A stretch of 14,943 nt of DNA from DATCYZ01 sp036526195 (GTDB taxonomy: Bacteria; Pseudomonadota; Gammaproteobacteria; Burkholderiales; SG8-39). Shown one piece after another: positions 1 to 8,036 of the stretch. Each line of letters opens with the position of its first letter. The first letter of the stretch is position 1. A program made the translations under genes and the position numbers. The notes below the pieces were generated by a model. It saw only the letters and a program-made list of their open reading frames with translations. It was not told where the DNA came from and did no database searches. The stretch spans positions 1-14,943 of the forward strand of contig DATCYZ010000098.1 of assembly GCA_036526195.1 (NCBI GenBank), read 5' to 3'.

Positions 1-1
1 C

Positions 2-3000
2 GGACGCTTGAGCGGGCGCGGCTACGAACTCGGCGGGCGCGAACTCACGCTCACCGCCGCCGACGGAAGCGCGCTGCAGCCCACCAGCTTCAACCTCGAG
101 GTCGAGGACGCCAGCCCCGGCGGCCCCGGCGTGCCCGCCACCCCGGCGCGCGGCCGGCTGAGCGCCAGCCTGCTCGAACTTGGCCCGCTTTCGGGACTGG
201 CCGAGGCTCTGCCGTTTCCGGCGGAACTGCGCGCGCGGCTCGCCGAACTCGGCCCGCAGGGGCGCCTGCGCGAGCTGCGCTTCGACTGGCGCGGCACCCT
301 GCCGCAGGCCGCGGACTACACCGCGCGCGCGCGTTTCGAGGCGCTCGGCATGAACGCCTGGGGACGGGTGCCGGGCTTCGCCGGGCTGTCCGGCCGCATC
401 GAGGCGACGCCGGCGCGCGGCAGCGTGGAGCTCGATGCGCGCGGGGCGAAAATCGACCTGCCGAAGGTGTTTCCCGAGCCGCGCATCGCGCTGGACACGC
501 TCACCCTGCGCATGGACTGGACCCGCGCGGCCGGCGTGCTGCAGGTGCGCCTCGGCACGGTGAACTTTTCCAACGCCCACCTTGCCGGCAACGCCTTCGG
601 CAGCTATCGCCACGACGGCGAAGGCCCGGGCGTGGTCGACCTGACGGCGCAGATCGCGCGCGCCGACGGCCGCCACACCGCGAAGTACCTGCCGCTCGCC
701 GCGCTGATGGGCGTGCAGACGCGCGGCTGGCTCGAAGCCGCGATCCTCGGCGGCGAGCTCACCGAAACGCGCCTGCGATTGCAGGGCGACCTGCGCGAGT
801 TCCCGTTCCTCGACCCGGCCCGGGGGCAGTTCCTGGTCACCGCGCGGGTGCGCCACGGGCAACTCGCCTACGCGAGCGGCTGGCCGCAGATCCGCGACAT
901 CGAAGGCGAGCTGCAGTTCGAGCGCAACCGCATGGAGATCATCGGTCGCGGCGGCAGCATCTTCGGGGCGAAGCTCTCGGCGGTGCGGGTCGGCATCCCG
1001 AACCTCGGCGCGGCGCACCCGGAACTGCTGGTCAGCGGCCAGGCCGAGGGCCCGTCGCAGGAGTTCCTGCGCTACGTCGCCGAGAGCCCGGTGGACCGCA
1101 TGACCGGCGGCTTCACCCAGGGCATGAAGGCGGCGGGGCGCGCGCGCCTGAAGCTGAACCTCAAGCTGCCGCTCGACGCCCTCGACAGGACGAAGGTGAC
1201 GGGCGAAATCCAGTTCGCCGACAACGTCGTCCACGTGCATTCGCGACTGCCGCCGATCGAGCGCGCCGCGGGCCGGCTGGCCTTCACCGAATCCGGCTTC
1301 TTGATTCCCGAGGTCCAGGGCCGCCTGTTCGAGGGGCCGGTCACCCTGCGCGGCGGCACCCAGGCCGCGGGCCACCTGCGCGTCACCGCGGAGGGCGAGG
1401 CCACGGTGGGCGGCATGCGCACGCTGTTCGACCACGCCTGGCGCACGCGCCTGAGCGGGGCCTCGCGCTACACCGGGACCCTCAGCGTCGAGGACGGCCG
1501 CACGCGCATCCGCTTCGAGTCGATGCTGCGCGGCGTGGCGAGCAGCCTGCCGCCGCCGCTCACCAAGCGCGCCGAGGAAGAACTGCCGCTGCGCGTGGAC
1601 GTGCTGCCGAGCGAGGGCGGGGCGCGCGACCGCATCTCGGTGCTGCTCGGGCAGCGCCTGGCCGCCGAGTTCCTGCGCCACCGCGAGAACGACCGCATGC
1701 AGGTGACGCGCACCGCGGTGGCGCTCAACCCGGCGCCGGGCGCGACGCTGCGCCTGCCCGATCGCGACGGCACCCTGATGTACGGCACGCTCGAGGCGCT
1801 CGACCTTGACCGCTGGCTGCCGCTGCTGGTGAGCGAGGCGCCGGCGCAGGCGACGGGCACGACGCCGGCCGCCAGCGCCGCGCAGGCGGCGGCGCCCGGC
1901 GCGCTGAAGCCGCCCGCGAAACCTGCGGCCCTCCCCGCGAAGCCCGCGGCCGGCCCGGCGAAGCCCGCGCCCGCGACAGCCGAGACCGCCGGCGGCGGCA
2001 ACAGCATCTTCGAATTGCGCGCCGGCACGCTCGATGTCTTCGGCAAGCGCCTGAGCGGGGTGACGCTGAAGGCGGGCGCGGATGCCGGCGGCTGGTCGGC
2101 GAACGTCGAGGCGCAGGAACTCGCGGGCGACCTCGCCTACCGCTCGCAGGGCTTCGGGCGCCTGACGGCGCGGCTCGCGCATTTTCGCGTGCCCGACGAT
2201 GCGCCCGGCGCACGCGCCGGCGAAGGCCCGCGCGACCTGCCCTCGGTCGACCTGGTCGCCGAGCGCTTCACGCTGCGCGGCAAGGCCCTCGGCCGGGTCG
2301 AGGTGGTAGCCCAGCAGCTCGGCCCGGAATGGCGCATCGACCGGCTCGCGCTGGTGAACCCCGACGCCGCGCTGCACGGCAAGGGCGCCTGGCGCACCGT
2401 GCTGTCGGCGGTGCCCGGCGGGCCCTCGTCCTCGCGCACCGCGCTCGAGTTCGAACTCGACGTCAGCGACGTCGGCAAGTTCCTCGAGCGCATCGGCTAC
2501 CCCGCGCTGGTGCGCGAGGGGCAGGCGAAGCTCGGCGGCAACGTCGCGTGGAACGCCGGCCCGACCACCCTCGACTACCCTTCGCTCAACGGCAAGCTCA
2601 GGCTCGAGGCCGACGACGGCCAGTTCCTCGAGATCGAGCCCGGCATCGGCAAGCTGGTGTCGCTGATGAGCCTGCAGATGCTGCCGCGGCGCATCGCGCT
2701 CGATTTCCGAGACGTGTTCTCCAAGGGCTTCAAGTGGGACCGCATCACCAGCGCGCTGGAGGTGGAGCGCGGCGTGCTCGCGACGAAAGATTTCCGCATG
2801 CGCGGGCCCGCGGCGGAAGTCGAGATGGCGGGCACCACCAACCTCGCCGTCGAGATGCAGGACCTGAAAGTGCGCGTGATCCCGAACTTCGGCGACACCG
2901 CTTCCACCGTGGTCGGCTTCGTCAACCCGGTGGTGGGACTGGCGACCATGATCGCCTCGCGCGTGCTGAAGAACCCGCTGGGCAAGATCCTTGCCTACGA

Positions 3001-3205
3001 CTACACCATCAAGGGCTCCTGGTCGGACCCGAAGATCGAGCGCGTGGTGGTCGAGCAGCGCGTGATCGAGGACCAGTTCGGCACCCCGCGGCCGGTGGAG
3101 ACGCCCGCGGCGCCGGCGCCGGTGAAGCCGCCGGCCAGCGCGGCGCCGGCGAAACCGGCGGCGAAGGACGGCGCGCCCGCGCCGGCGCAAGGGCCCGCGA
3201 ACTGA
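2..3205 (+). CDS. yhdP: YhdP/AsmA-like envelope protein, C-terminal part (5' partial)
   Basis: The frame is open to the left edge, so the start lies outside; about 1,068 residues are visible against roughly 1,270 for full-length family members. The protein belongs to the YhdP family (DUF3971 plus AsmA-like C-terminal region), large proteins anchored in the inner membrane that span the periplasm and are implicated in phospholipid transport to the outer membrane. What is seen: long beta-rich, amphipathic repetitive sequence, the family-typical block with FSKGFKWDRI near position 2720-2750, and the C-terminal GxxxxPxIERV ending. An Ala/Pro/Lys-rich insertion (about 1840-2000) and a similar tail (about 3085-3200) are low-complexity linkers. 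The N-terminal membrane anchor is not in the window. The stop overlaps the next start by one base, so translation is probably coupled. The yhdP-nit-tldD order supports the call. Confidence 0.9.
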   Translation, partial: GRLSGRGYELGGRELTLTAADGSALQPTSFNLEVEDASPGGPGVPATPARGRLSASLLELGPLSGLAEALPFPAELRARLAELGPQGRLRELRFDWRGTLPQAADYTARARFEALGMNAWGRVPGFAGLSGRIEATPARGSVELDARGAKIDLPKVFPEPRIALDTLTLRMDWTRAAGVLQVRLGTVNFSNAHLAGNAFGSYRHDGEGPGVVDLTAQIARADGRHTAKYLPLAALMGVQTRGWLEAAILGGELTETRLRLQGDLREFPFLDPARGQFLVTARVRHGQLAYASGWPQIRDIEGELQFERNRMEIIGRGGSIFGAKLSAVRVGIPNLGAAHPELLVSGQAEGPSQEFLRYVAESPVDRMTGGFTQGMKAAGRARLKLNLKLPLDALDRTKVTGEIQFADNVVHVHSRLPPIERAAGRLAFTESGFLIPEVQGRLFEGPVTLRGGTQAAGHLRVTAEGEATVGGMRTLFDHAWRTRLSGASRYTGTLSVEDGRTRIRFESMLRGVASSLPPPLTKRAEEELPLRVDVLPSEGGARDRISVLLGQRLAAEFLRHRENDRMQVTRTAVALNPAPGATLRLPDRDGTLMYGTLEALDLDRWLPLLVSEAPAQATGTTPAASAAQAAAPGALKPPAKPAALPAKPAAGPAKPAPATAETAGGGNSIFELRAGTLDVFGKRLSGVTLKAGADAGGWSANVEAQELAGDLAYRSQGFGRLTARLAHFRVPDDAPGARAGEGPRDLPSVDLVAERFTLRGKALGRVEVVAQQLGPEWRIDRLALVNPDAALHGKGAWRTVLSAVPGGPSSSRTALEFELDVSDVGKFLERIGYPALVREGQAKLGGNVAWNAGPTTLDYPSLNGKLRLEADDGQFLEIEPGIGKLVSLMSLQMLPRRIALDFRDVFSKGFKWDRITSALEVERGVLATKDFRMRGPAAEVEMAGTTNLAVEMQDLKVRVIPNFGDTASTVVGFVNPVVGLATMIASRVLKNPLGKILAYDYTIKGSWSDPKIERVVVEQRVIEDQFGTPRPVETPAAPAPVKPPASAAPAKPAAKDGAPAPAQGPAN

Positions 3206-4011
3206 TGGAACCGGTGCGCCTCGCCGCGCTGCAGATGGTCTCCGGGCCGGTGCTCGGGCCGAACCTCGAGGCCGCCGCGCGCCTGATCGCCGCGGCCGCC
3301 GCGCAAGGCGCAAGGCTTGCGGCGCTGCCGGAGAACTTCTACTGCATCGGCCTGCGCGACACCGACAAGCTGGCCTACGCCGAGCCCGAGGGCGACGGCC
3401 CGGTGCAGCGCTTCCTCTCGGAGCAGGCGCGCGAGCACCGCCTCTGGCTGGTCGGCGGCACCGCGCCGCTGGCGGCGACCGGCCCCGGCCGGGTGCGCGG
3501 CGCCTGCCTGGTGCACGACGACACCGGCGCGCGCCGCGCGCGCTACGACAAGATGCACTTGTTCCGTTTCCGGGCGGGCGAGGAACGCTACGACGAGACC
3601 CGCACGCTGGAGGCGGGCGATGCGCCGCTCGCCATCGACAGCCCCTTCGGGCGGCTCGCGCTGTCGGTTTGTTACGATATGCGCTTTCCCGAGTTGTATC
3701 GGGGCCTGGGCGTGTTCGACATCGCCTTCGTGCCCTCGGCCTTCACGGTGCCGACCGGCGCCGCGCACTGGGAGACGATCCTGCGGGCGCGCGCCATCGA
3801 GAACCTGGCCTATGTGGTGGCGCCGGCGCAGGGCGGGGAACATCCCGGCGGTCGCCGGACCTGGGGCCACACGATGATCATCGATCCCTGGGGCGAGGTG
3901 CTGGCCTCGCAGGACGCCGGCGAGGGCGTGGTGCTCGCCGACGTCGACCCCAGCCGCATTGCCGGCGCGCGCGCCTCGCTGCCCGCGCTGGAGAACCGGA
4001 GAATCGCCTGA
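3205..4011 (+). CDS. Carbon-nitrogen hydrolase, Nit1-like (deaminated glutathione amidase type)
   Basis: This 268-residue cytoplasmic enzyme of the nitrilase superfamily has the full catalytic triad in family-typical settings: Glu43 (LPENFY), Lys116 (YDKMHLF) and Cys156 (SVCYDMRFPELYR). The SVCYDMRFPELYR block is characteristic of the Nit1/Nit2 branch. Known Nit1 proteins hydrolyse deaminated glutathione, a metabolite-repair reaction. That substrate is inferred from the family, not shown here; an omega-amidase is the alternative. The start is the ATG that overlaps the yhdP stop (TGATG), giving the normal family length. A longer reading from 2329 would run through yhdP in another frame and is not credible. 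The stop again overlaps the start of tldD by one base, so three genes are translated in series. Confidence 0.9.
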   Translation: MEPVRLAALQMVSGPVLGPNLEAAARLIAAAAAQGARLAALPENFYCIGLRDTDKLAYAEPEGDGPVQRFLSEQAREHRLWLVGGTAPLAATGPGRVRGACLVHDDTGARRARYDKMHLFRFRAGEERYDETRTLEAGDAPLAIDSPFGRLALSVCYDMRFPELYRGLGVFDIAFVPSAFTVPTGAAHWETILRARAIENLAYVVAPAQGGEHPGGRRTWGHTMIIDPWGEVLASQDAGEGVVLADVDPSRIAGARASLPALENRRIA

Positions 4012-5471
4012 TGAACGCACGCAGCACCCCCGAGACGCTCCTCGCCACGGCAGAAGGCAGCCTGCTCGCGCCCTTCGACCTGGATGCGGGCAAGCTCGGG
4101 CGCGTCTTCGGCGCGCTCGGCGCGCACCGCATCGATTACGCAGACCTGTACTTCCAGCACACCCGCTCCGAGGGCTGGAGCCTCGAGGAGGGCATCGTCA
4201 AGTCGGGCAGCTTCTCGATCGAGCAGGGCGTCGGCGTGCGCGTGCTCTCTGGAGAGAAGACCGCGTTCGCGTATTCCGATGAGATCAGCTTCGCCGCGCT
4301 CGACGACGCCGCGCGCGCGACGCGCGCGATCGCGAGCGCCGGGCAGAACCGGCGCACCCGCGTGGCCAGGCGTTCTGCCTCGCAGGCGGTGCCGCTCTAC
4401 ACGCCGAACGACCCGCTCGCCAGCCTGGACGCCGCGGCCAAGGTCTCGCTGCTGGAGAAACTCGAGCGCCTGTGCCGCGCGCGCGACCCGCGCGTCTCGC
4501 AGGTGATGGCGCACCTCGGCGGCGAGCACGAGACGGTGCTGATCGCGCGTTCCGACGGCGTCATCGCCGCAGACGTGCGCCCGCTGGTGCGCCTGTCGGT
4601 GCAGGTGATCGCCGAGCAGAACGGCCGGCGCGAATCCGGCAGCGCCGGCGGCGGCGGGCGCACTGGTTACGCGCACTTCACCGATGAAGTCCTCGCGGAC
4701 TACGCCGAGCAGGCGGTGTCGCAGGCGCTCGTCAACCTCGAGGCGCGCCCGGCGCCCGCGGGCACCATGACCGTGGTGCTCGGCCCGGGCTGGCCGGGCA
4801 TCCTGCTGCACGAGGCGATCGGCCACGGGCTGGAGGGCGACTTCAACCGCAAGGGCAGCTCGGCCTTTTCCGGGCGTATTGGCGAGCGCGTCGCCGCGCC
4901 CGGCGTCACCGTGGTGGACGACGGCACGATGCCGGACCGCCGTGGCTCGCTGACGGTGGATGACGAGGGCAACCCGACGCGGCGCACCGTGCTGATCGAG
5001 GACGGCATCCTGCGCGGCTACCTTCAGGACAGCCTGAACGCGCGCCTGATGAAGCAGCCGTTGACGGGCAATGGCCGGCGCGAGTCCTTCGCCCACGTCA
5101 CGCTGCCGCGCATGACCAACACCGTGATGCTCGGCGGCACGCGCGCGCCGGAAGACATCCTGCGCAGCGTGAAGAAGGGCCTGTACGCCACCAACTTCGG
5201 CGGCGGGCAGGTCGACATCACCAGCGGCAAGTTCGTCTTCTCGGCCGCCGAGGCGTACATGATCGAGAACGGCAAGCTGACCTACCCGGTGAAGGGCGCG
5301 ACGCTGATCGGCAACGGCCCGGACGTGCTGACGCGCGTGGCGATGATCGGCAACGACATGGCGCTCGATTCGGGCATCGGCACCTGCGGCAAGGAAGGCC
5401 AGAGCGTGCCGGTGGGCGTGGGCCAGCCGACCCTGCGCATCGACGCGCTGACCGTGGGCGGCACCGGCTGA
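4011..5471 (+). CDS. tldD: TldD metalloprotease subunit
   Basis: A 486-residue protein matching TldD over its whole length (E. coli TldD is about 480). TldD and TldE (PmbA) form a heterodimeric zinc protease that degrades unfolded peptides; it processes microcin B17 and the CcdA antitoxin in E. coli. The zinc-binding motif HEAIGH is at residues 267-272 (H267, E268, H272), and a conserved cysteine in GTCGKEGQ at residue 459 fits the third ligand. The start ATG overlaps the upstream TGA by one base. The partner gene tldE/pmbA is not in the window and is often unlinked. The upstream neighbours match the conserved yhdP-tldD association of beta- and gammaproteobacteria. Confidence 0.95.
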   Translation: MNARSTPETLLATAEGSLLAPFDLDAGKLGRVFGALGAHRIDYADLYFQHTRSEGWSLEEGIVKSGSFSIEQGVGVRVLSGEKTAFAYSDEISFAALDDAARATRAIASAGQNRRTRVARRSASQAVPLYTPNDPLASLDAAAKVSLLEKLERLCRARDPRVSQVMAHLGGEHETVLIARSDGVIAADVRPLVRLSVQVIAEQNGRRESGSAGGGGRTGYAHFTDEVLADYAEQAVSQALVNLEARPAPAGTMTVVLGPGWPGILLHEAIGHGLEGDFNRKGSSAFSGRIGERVAAPGVTVVDDGTMPDRRGSLTVDDEGNPTRRTVLIEDGILRGYLQDSLNARLMKQPLTGNGRRESFAHVTLPRMTNTVMLGGTRAPEDILRSVKKGLYATNFGGGQVDITSGKFVFSAAEAYMIENGKLTYPVKGATLIGNGPDVLTRVAMIGNDMALDSGIGTCGKEGQSVPVGVGQPTLRIDALTVGGTG

Positions 5472-5528
5472 GCGCCGCCATGCGCGATCGCGTCCGGGGG
5501 CAGGCGGCGTAGTCGCGCCGGCCGGCGC

Positions 5529-5657
5529 ATGGAGTGGCTGCTGCTCGCGCTGGTGTTCGTCGCCTGGATCGTGCTCAAGGCGGCGCTCGGCTGGAAGCAG
5601 CGCAACGACGAACCGCCGACGCCGAAGCAGCCCTACAGGGAATGGAAGGACGACTGA
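5529..5657 (+). CDS. Small single-pass membrane protein (42 aa), function unknown
   Basis: A short frame encodes a 42-residue peptide: one hydrophobic helix at about residues 3-20, then a charged, proline-containing tail rich in Lys, Glu and Asp. Its TGA stop overlaps the glsA ATG by one base, the same TGATG junction used twice earlier in the operon, which supports it being translated. Against it, no clear Shine-Dalgarno sequence precedes the ATG; instead a 14-bp perfect palindrome (5515-5528) abuts the start. The first residue after Met is Glu and the tail is basic then acidic, so topology is unclear. I do not recognise the family. It could be a translational-coupling leader for glsA or a real membrane microprotein. 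Confidence 0.5.
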   Translation: MEWLLLALVFVAWIVLKAALGWKQRNDEPPTPKQPYREWKDD

Positions 5658-6595
5658 TGCGCGTCGAGCGCCGCCACGCACCGGATTACGCGGCGCTGCT
5701 CGGGCGCATCCACCGCGAGCTCGAGTCGCGCCTCGGTGAAGGCCGGGTGGCGGCCTACATTCCGGAGCTCGCCCGCGTGCCGGCGGAGCGCTTCGGCATG
5801 GCGCTGGTGACCGCCGACGGGCGGCTGTTCACCGTCGGCGACGCGCGCGAGAAGTTCTCCATCCAGAGCGTGTCGAAGGTGTTCACGCTGGCGCTCGCCA
5901 TCCAGCTGGTGGGCGAGGCGCTGTGGAAACGCTGCGGGCGCGAGCCCTCGGGCAACCCGTTCAACTCGCTGGTGCAGCTCGAGCGCGAATCGGGCATTCC
6001 GCGCAACCCGTTCATCAACGCTGGCGCGCTGGTGGTGACCGACATCATCCTCGAGCGCCTGAAGGAGGCGCGCGAATCGGTGCTCTCGTTCCTGCGCGCG
6101 CTCTCGGGCAGCGCGGACATCCATTTCGACCTGAAGGTGGCGGCCTCTGAGGCGGCCACCGGACACCGCAACGCCGCCATGGCGCACTTCATGAAGAGCT
6201 TCGGCAACCTGAAGAACCCGGCGGCCGAGGTGCTCGATGCCTACTTCCACCATTGCTCGATCGCCATGGATTGCGTGCAGCTGGCGAAGGCCTGCCAGTT
6301 CCTCGCCAACGAAGGACAGCTGCCGGCCACCGGCGAAACGGTGACCACGCCGGCGCAGACCAAGCACCTGAACGCGCTGATGCTCACCTGCGGCACCTAC
6401 GACGCCGTGGGCGACTTTGCCTACCGCGTCGGCCTGCCGGCGAAGAGCGGCGTGGGCGGCGGCATCGTCGCGGCGATGCCGCGGCGCTTCAGCGTCTGCG
6501 TCTGGGCGCCGGGGCTGGACGCGCAGGGCAACTCGCTGCTCGGCGCGCAGGCGCTGGAACTGCTGACGACCTACAGCGGGGTGTCCGTCTTCTAG
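5657..6595 (+). CDS. glsA: Glutaminase A
   Basis: A 312-residue serine-dependent beta-lactamase-fold glutaminase (L-glutamine to L-glutamate plus ammonia), close to the usual 305-310 residues. The catalytic S-x-x-K pair is seen at Ser71-Lys74 in FSIQSVSKVF. Other family blocks include NPFINAGALV (about 117-126), a CGTYD segment and the GVGGGIVA stretch near the end. The chosen ATG has a good ribosome-binding site (GGAAGGA, six bases upstream) and overlaps the stop of the small upstream gene; an ATG at 5642 in the same frame is a less likely start. The stop codon TAG lies within the CTAG that also ends the convergent anti-sigma gene. Confidence 0.95.
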   Translation: MRVERRHAPDYAALLGRIHRELESRLGEGRVAAYIPELARVPAERFGMALVTADGRLFTVGDAREKFSIQSVSKVFTLALAIQLVGEALWKRCGREPSGNPFNSLVQLERESGIPRNPFINAGALVVTDIILERLKEARESVLSFLRALSGSADIHFDLKVAASEAATGHRNAAMAHFMKSFGNLKNPAAEVLDAYFHHCSIAMDCVQLAKACQFLANEGQLPATGETVTTPAQTKHLNALMLTCGTYDAVGDFAYRVGLPAKSGVGGGIVAAMPRRFSVCVWAPGLDAQGNSLLGAQALELLTTYSGVSVF

Positions 6596-7299
6596 ATCCG
6601 CAGATAGACATAGCCCAGCTGGCTCTGCAGCCGGCTGATCTCGGCGATGCCGGAGGGCACCAGCACCGCTTCCGGGACGATGTCTGCGGTGTCGATCCTG
6701 CGCCGCGTCAGGGTGTTGGTGCAGACGCGGAACTCGACGCCGCGCGCGCGGAACTCGCGCAGCGTCGCGGCGAAGGCGTGACCGGTCTCGTCCTTCGCGC
6801 CGCGGCGCAGGAAATCGATGCCGTTATTGTGCGCCACCACCACCACCTTCATCTGCGGCGCGGCGTCGAGCAGATTCTTCAGCGTGCGCAGCGCCGCGCC
6901 GGCATGCTCGCTGCTCGCCATGTGGTAGACGACGTGAGACCGTGCCGCCGCCTGCGGCGCGGTTTGCTTCCAGGGTTCCGTGACCACCAGCCAGCCGGTG
7001 ATGAGGAGCGCGAGCAGGCCCGGCAGGGCCACCAGCAGCCGCGCGGGCCAGGCCGGCGCGGGCGCGCGCGGCGCCGCCTCGCGCGCGAGGCCGCCCAGCA
7101 CCCGCGCGCGCAGCCGCTCGGGCGCGGGCCGGTAGTCGCAGGCGGCGCTCAGCGCGCCGCGCAGCGCCGTCAGGCCCTCGAGCGAGGCGCGACAGCGCGC
7201 GCAGGTCTCGAGGTGGGCCTCGATCGGCAGCGCCGATTCGAGGTTGAGTTCGCCGTCTGCGTAGGCATTGAGCAGCCGGCCGGCGTCGGCGCAGTTCAT
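6592..7299 (-). CDS. Zinc-finger anti-sigma factor with periplasmic DsrE-like domain
   Basis: A 235-residue membrane protein. Residues 1-40 form a ZAS-type zinc finger (Cys3, then His29-x3-Cys33-x2-Cys36), which in this family binds and holds the ECF sigma factor. Residues about 87-106 are a single membrane helix. Residues about 121-235, predicted to be periplasmic, form a COG1416 DsrE/DsrF-like domain: VVYH at the start, VVVVAHNNGIDFLRRG, a conserved cysteine (Cys193) in FRVCTNTL, and VPSGIAEISRLQ near the end. The same domain makes up the lipoprotein at 8037-8480. The start overlaps the sigma stop in ATGA, the normal coupling for a sigma/anti-sigma pair. The inferred role is a sensor whose outer domain detects an envelope signal, perhaps a thiol or reactive sulfur species; the ligand is unknown. 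Confidence 0.88.
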   Translation of the reverse strand: MNCADAGRLLNAYADGELNLESALPIEAHLETCARCRASLEGLTALRGALSAACDYRPAPERLRARVLGGLAREAAPRAPAPAWPARLLVALPGLLALLITGWLVVTEPWKQTAPQAAARSHVVYHMASSEHAGAALRTLKNLLDAAPQMKVVVVAHNNGIDFLRRGAKDETGHAFAATLREFRARGVEFRVCTNTLTRRRIDTADIVPEAVLVPSGIAEISRLQSQLGYVYLRI

Positions 7300-7862
7300 G
7301 TTCCGGTGTCCTCCTGGCGCATGGTTTCGCTGATGCGCGCCTGCAGCAGGCGCCGCGCGCGCGCGAGGCGCGACATCACGGTGCCGATCGGCAGGCCGGC
7401 GATCATGGCGATCTCCTTGTAGGTGCAGCCCTGCAGTTCGCGCAGCACGATCACTTCGCGGTAGTCCGCCGGCAGGGCATCGAGGCAGGCGCGCACCTGG
7501 TCGCGTTCGGCACGCGCGATGAGCGCGGCTTCGGGGTTGACCGGGAGTACCAGCACCGCGCCGGGCGCGGCCGCCTCGGCATCGTGCTTCGATTCATTGA
7601 AGGTGTCGGACTGCCGGGTACTGCGTTCGCGCTCGGCGAGTTCGTAGCAGGCGTTGCGCACGATCCTCAGCAGCCAGGGCCGCGGCGCGTCGCCGCGGAA
7701 GCTGCCGAAAAAGCGGAAGGCGCGCAGGCAGGCCTCCTGCACCGCGTCCTCGGCGAGTTCGTCGTTGCGCGTCAGCCAGCGCGCGAGACCGTAGGCGGCG
7801 TCGAGGTGCGGCAGCATCAGCGTGACGAAGCGTTCGCGATCGGTGGGCGGGGTGTTCGGCAT
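7296..7862 (-). CDS. ECF-family RNA polymerase sigma factor
   Basis: A 188-residue sigma-70 family protein of the ECF type, with only regions 2 and 4. Region 2 spans about residues 10-80 (DAVQEACLRAFRFF, then PRPWLLRIVRNACYE). A linker rich in Ala, Glu and Pro follows. Region 4 (LPADYREVIVLRELQG and the helix-turn-helix TYKEIAMIAGLPIGTVMSRL) spans about 125-180. The ATG at 7862 is chosen because GAGGGAGA lies just upstream; a GTG at 7874 would put the start inside that ribosome-binding site. It is followed directly by its anti-sigma gene. A promoter matching the divergent lipoprotein promoter lies immediately upstream, so positive autoregulation is likely. With transcription expected to start near 7870, the leader would be under ten bases. 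Confidence 0.95.
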   Translation of the reverse strand: MPNTPPTDRERFVTLMLPHLDAAYGLARWLTRNDELAEDAVQEACLRAFRFFGSFRGDAPRPWLLRIVRNACYELAERERSTRQSDTFNESKHDAEAAAPGAVLVLPVNPEAALIARAERDQVRACLDALPADYREVIVLRELQGCTYKEIAMIAGLPIGTVMSRLARARRLLQARISETMRQEDTGT

Positions 7863-7876
7863 GGTCTCCCTCACTT

Positions 7877-7903
7877 TACCGGTCCGGCACCGGATTTATT
7901 CCC
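7877..7903 (-). promoter_or_regulatory. ECF-type promoter for the sigma/anti-sigma operon
   Basis: On the minus strand GGGAATAAA (7903-7895) is followed after exactly 12 bases by CCGGTA (7882-7877). This equals a GGAAT -35 with a 16-base spacer to a CGGT -10, the usual ECF geometry. Elements and spacing are identical to the plus-strand copy at 7918-7944, although the spacers differ in sequence, which argues for recognition by one sigma factor. Confidence 0.75.
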
Positions 7904-7926
7904 GGAAACGGAGAACCGGGAATAAA
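7895..7926. repeat. 11-bp perfect inverted repeat formed by back-to-back -35 elements
   Basis: TTTATTCCCGG (7895-7905) and CCGGGAATAAA (7916-7926) are perfect reverse complements separated by a 10-base A/G-rich spacer. The arms contain the two divergent -35 elements, so the symmetry is largely explained by paired promoters. An additional regulator binding here cannot be excluded. Confidence 0.85.
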
Positions 7927-7944
7927 CCGGCGGTGTTTCCGGTA
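7918..7944 (+). promoter_or_regulatory. ECF-type promoter for the DsrE-like lipoprotein
   Basis: GGGAATAAA (7918-7926), a 12-base spacer, then CCGGTA (7939-7944). It mirrors the promoter of the sigma operon in both elements and spacing. Expected transcription start is near 7951, giving a leader of about 85 bases before the ATG at 8037. The leader holds no obvious riboswitch; a GGAATC at 7993 has no matching -10. Confidence 0.75.
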
Positions 7945-8036
7945 GTAAACGGGAGGGGGTCGGGTTGGCGAGGACCGTCCCGCCCGTTCGGTGGAATCAT
8001 AACCTGTTGAAACAAAACGAAAACGGAGGAGTCACC

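Noticed and set aside
1840..2000. Repeated KPA/KPAA units in yhdP as a tandem DNA repeat
   Set aside because: The units are irregular in length and sequence; they are better read as a low-complexity linker.
2329..3204. Long N-terminal extension of the Nit1-like amidase
   Set aside because: It overlaps yhdP in another frame and is Arg-rich without a family match; the TGATG start at 3205 gives the normal length.
3810..5681. 623-residue minus-strand frame
   Set aside because: Antisense to tldD, of low-complexity Arg/Ala/His composition, typical of shadows in GC-rich DNA.
7993..8010. GGAATC close to the lipoprotein start as an alternative ECF promoter
   Set aside because: No CGGT-like -10 follows at the right distance, and the upstream GGGAATAAA/CCGGTA pair is complete.
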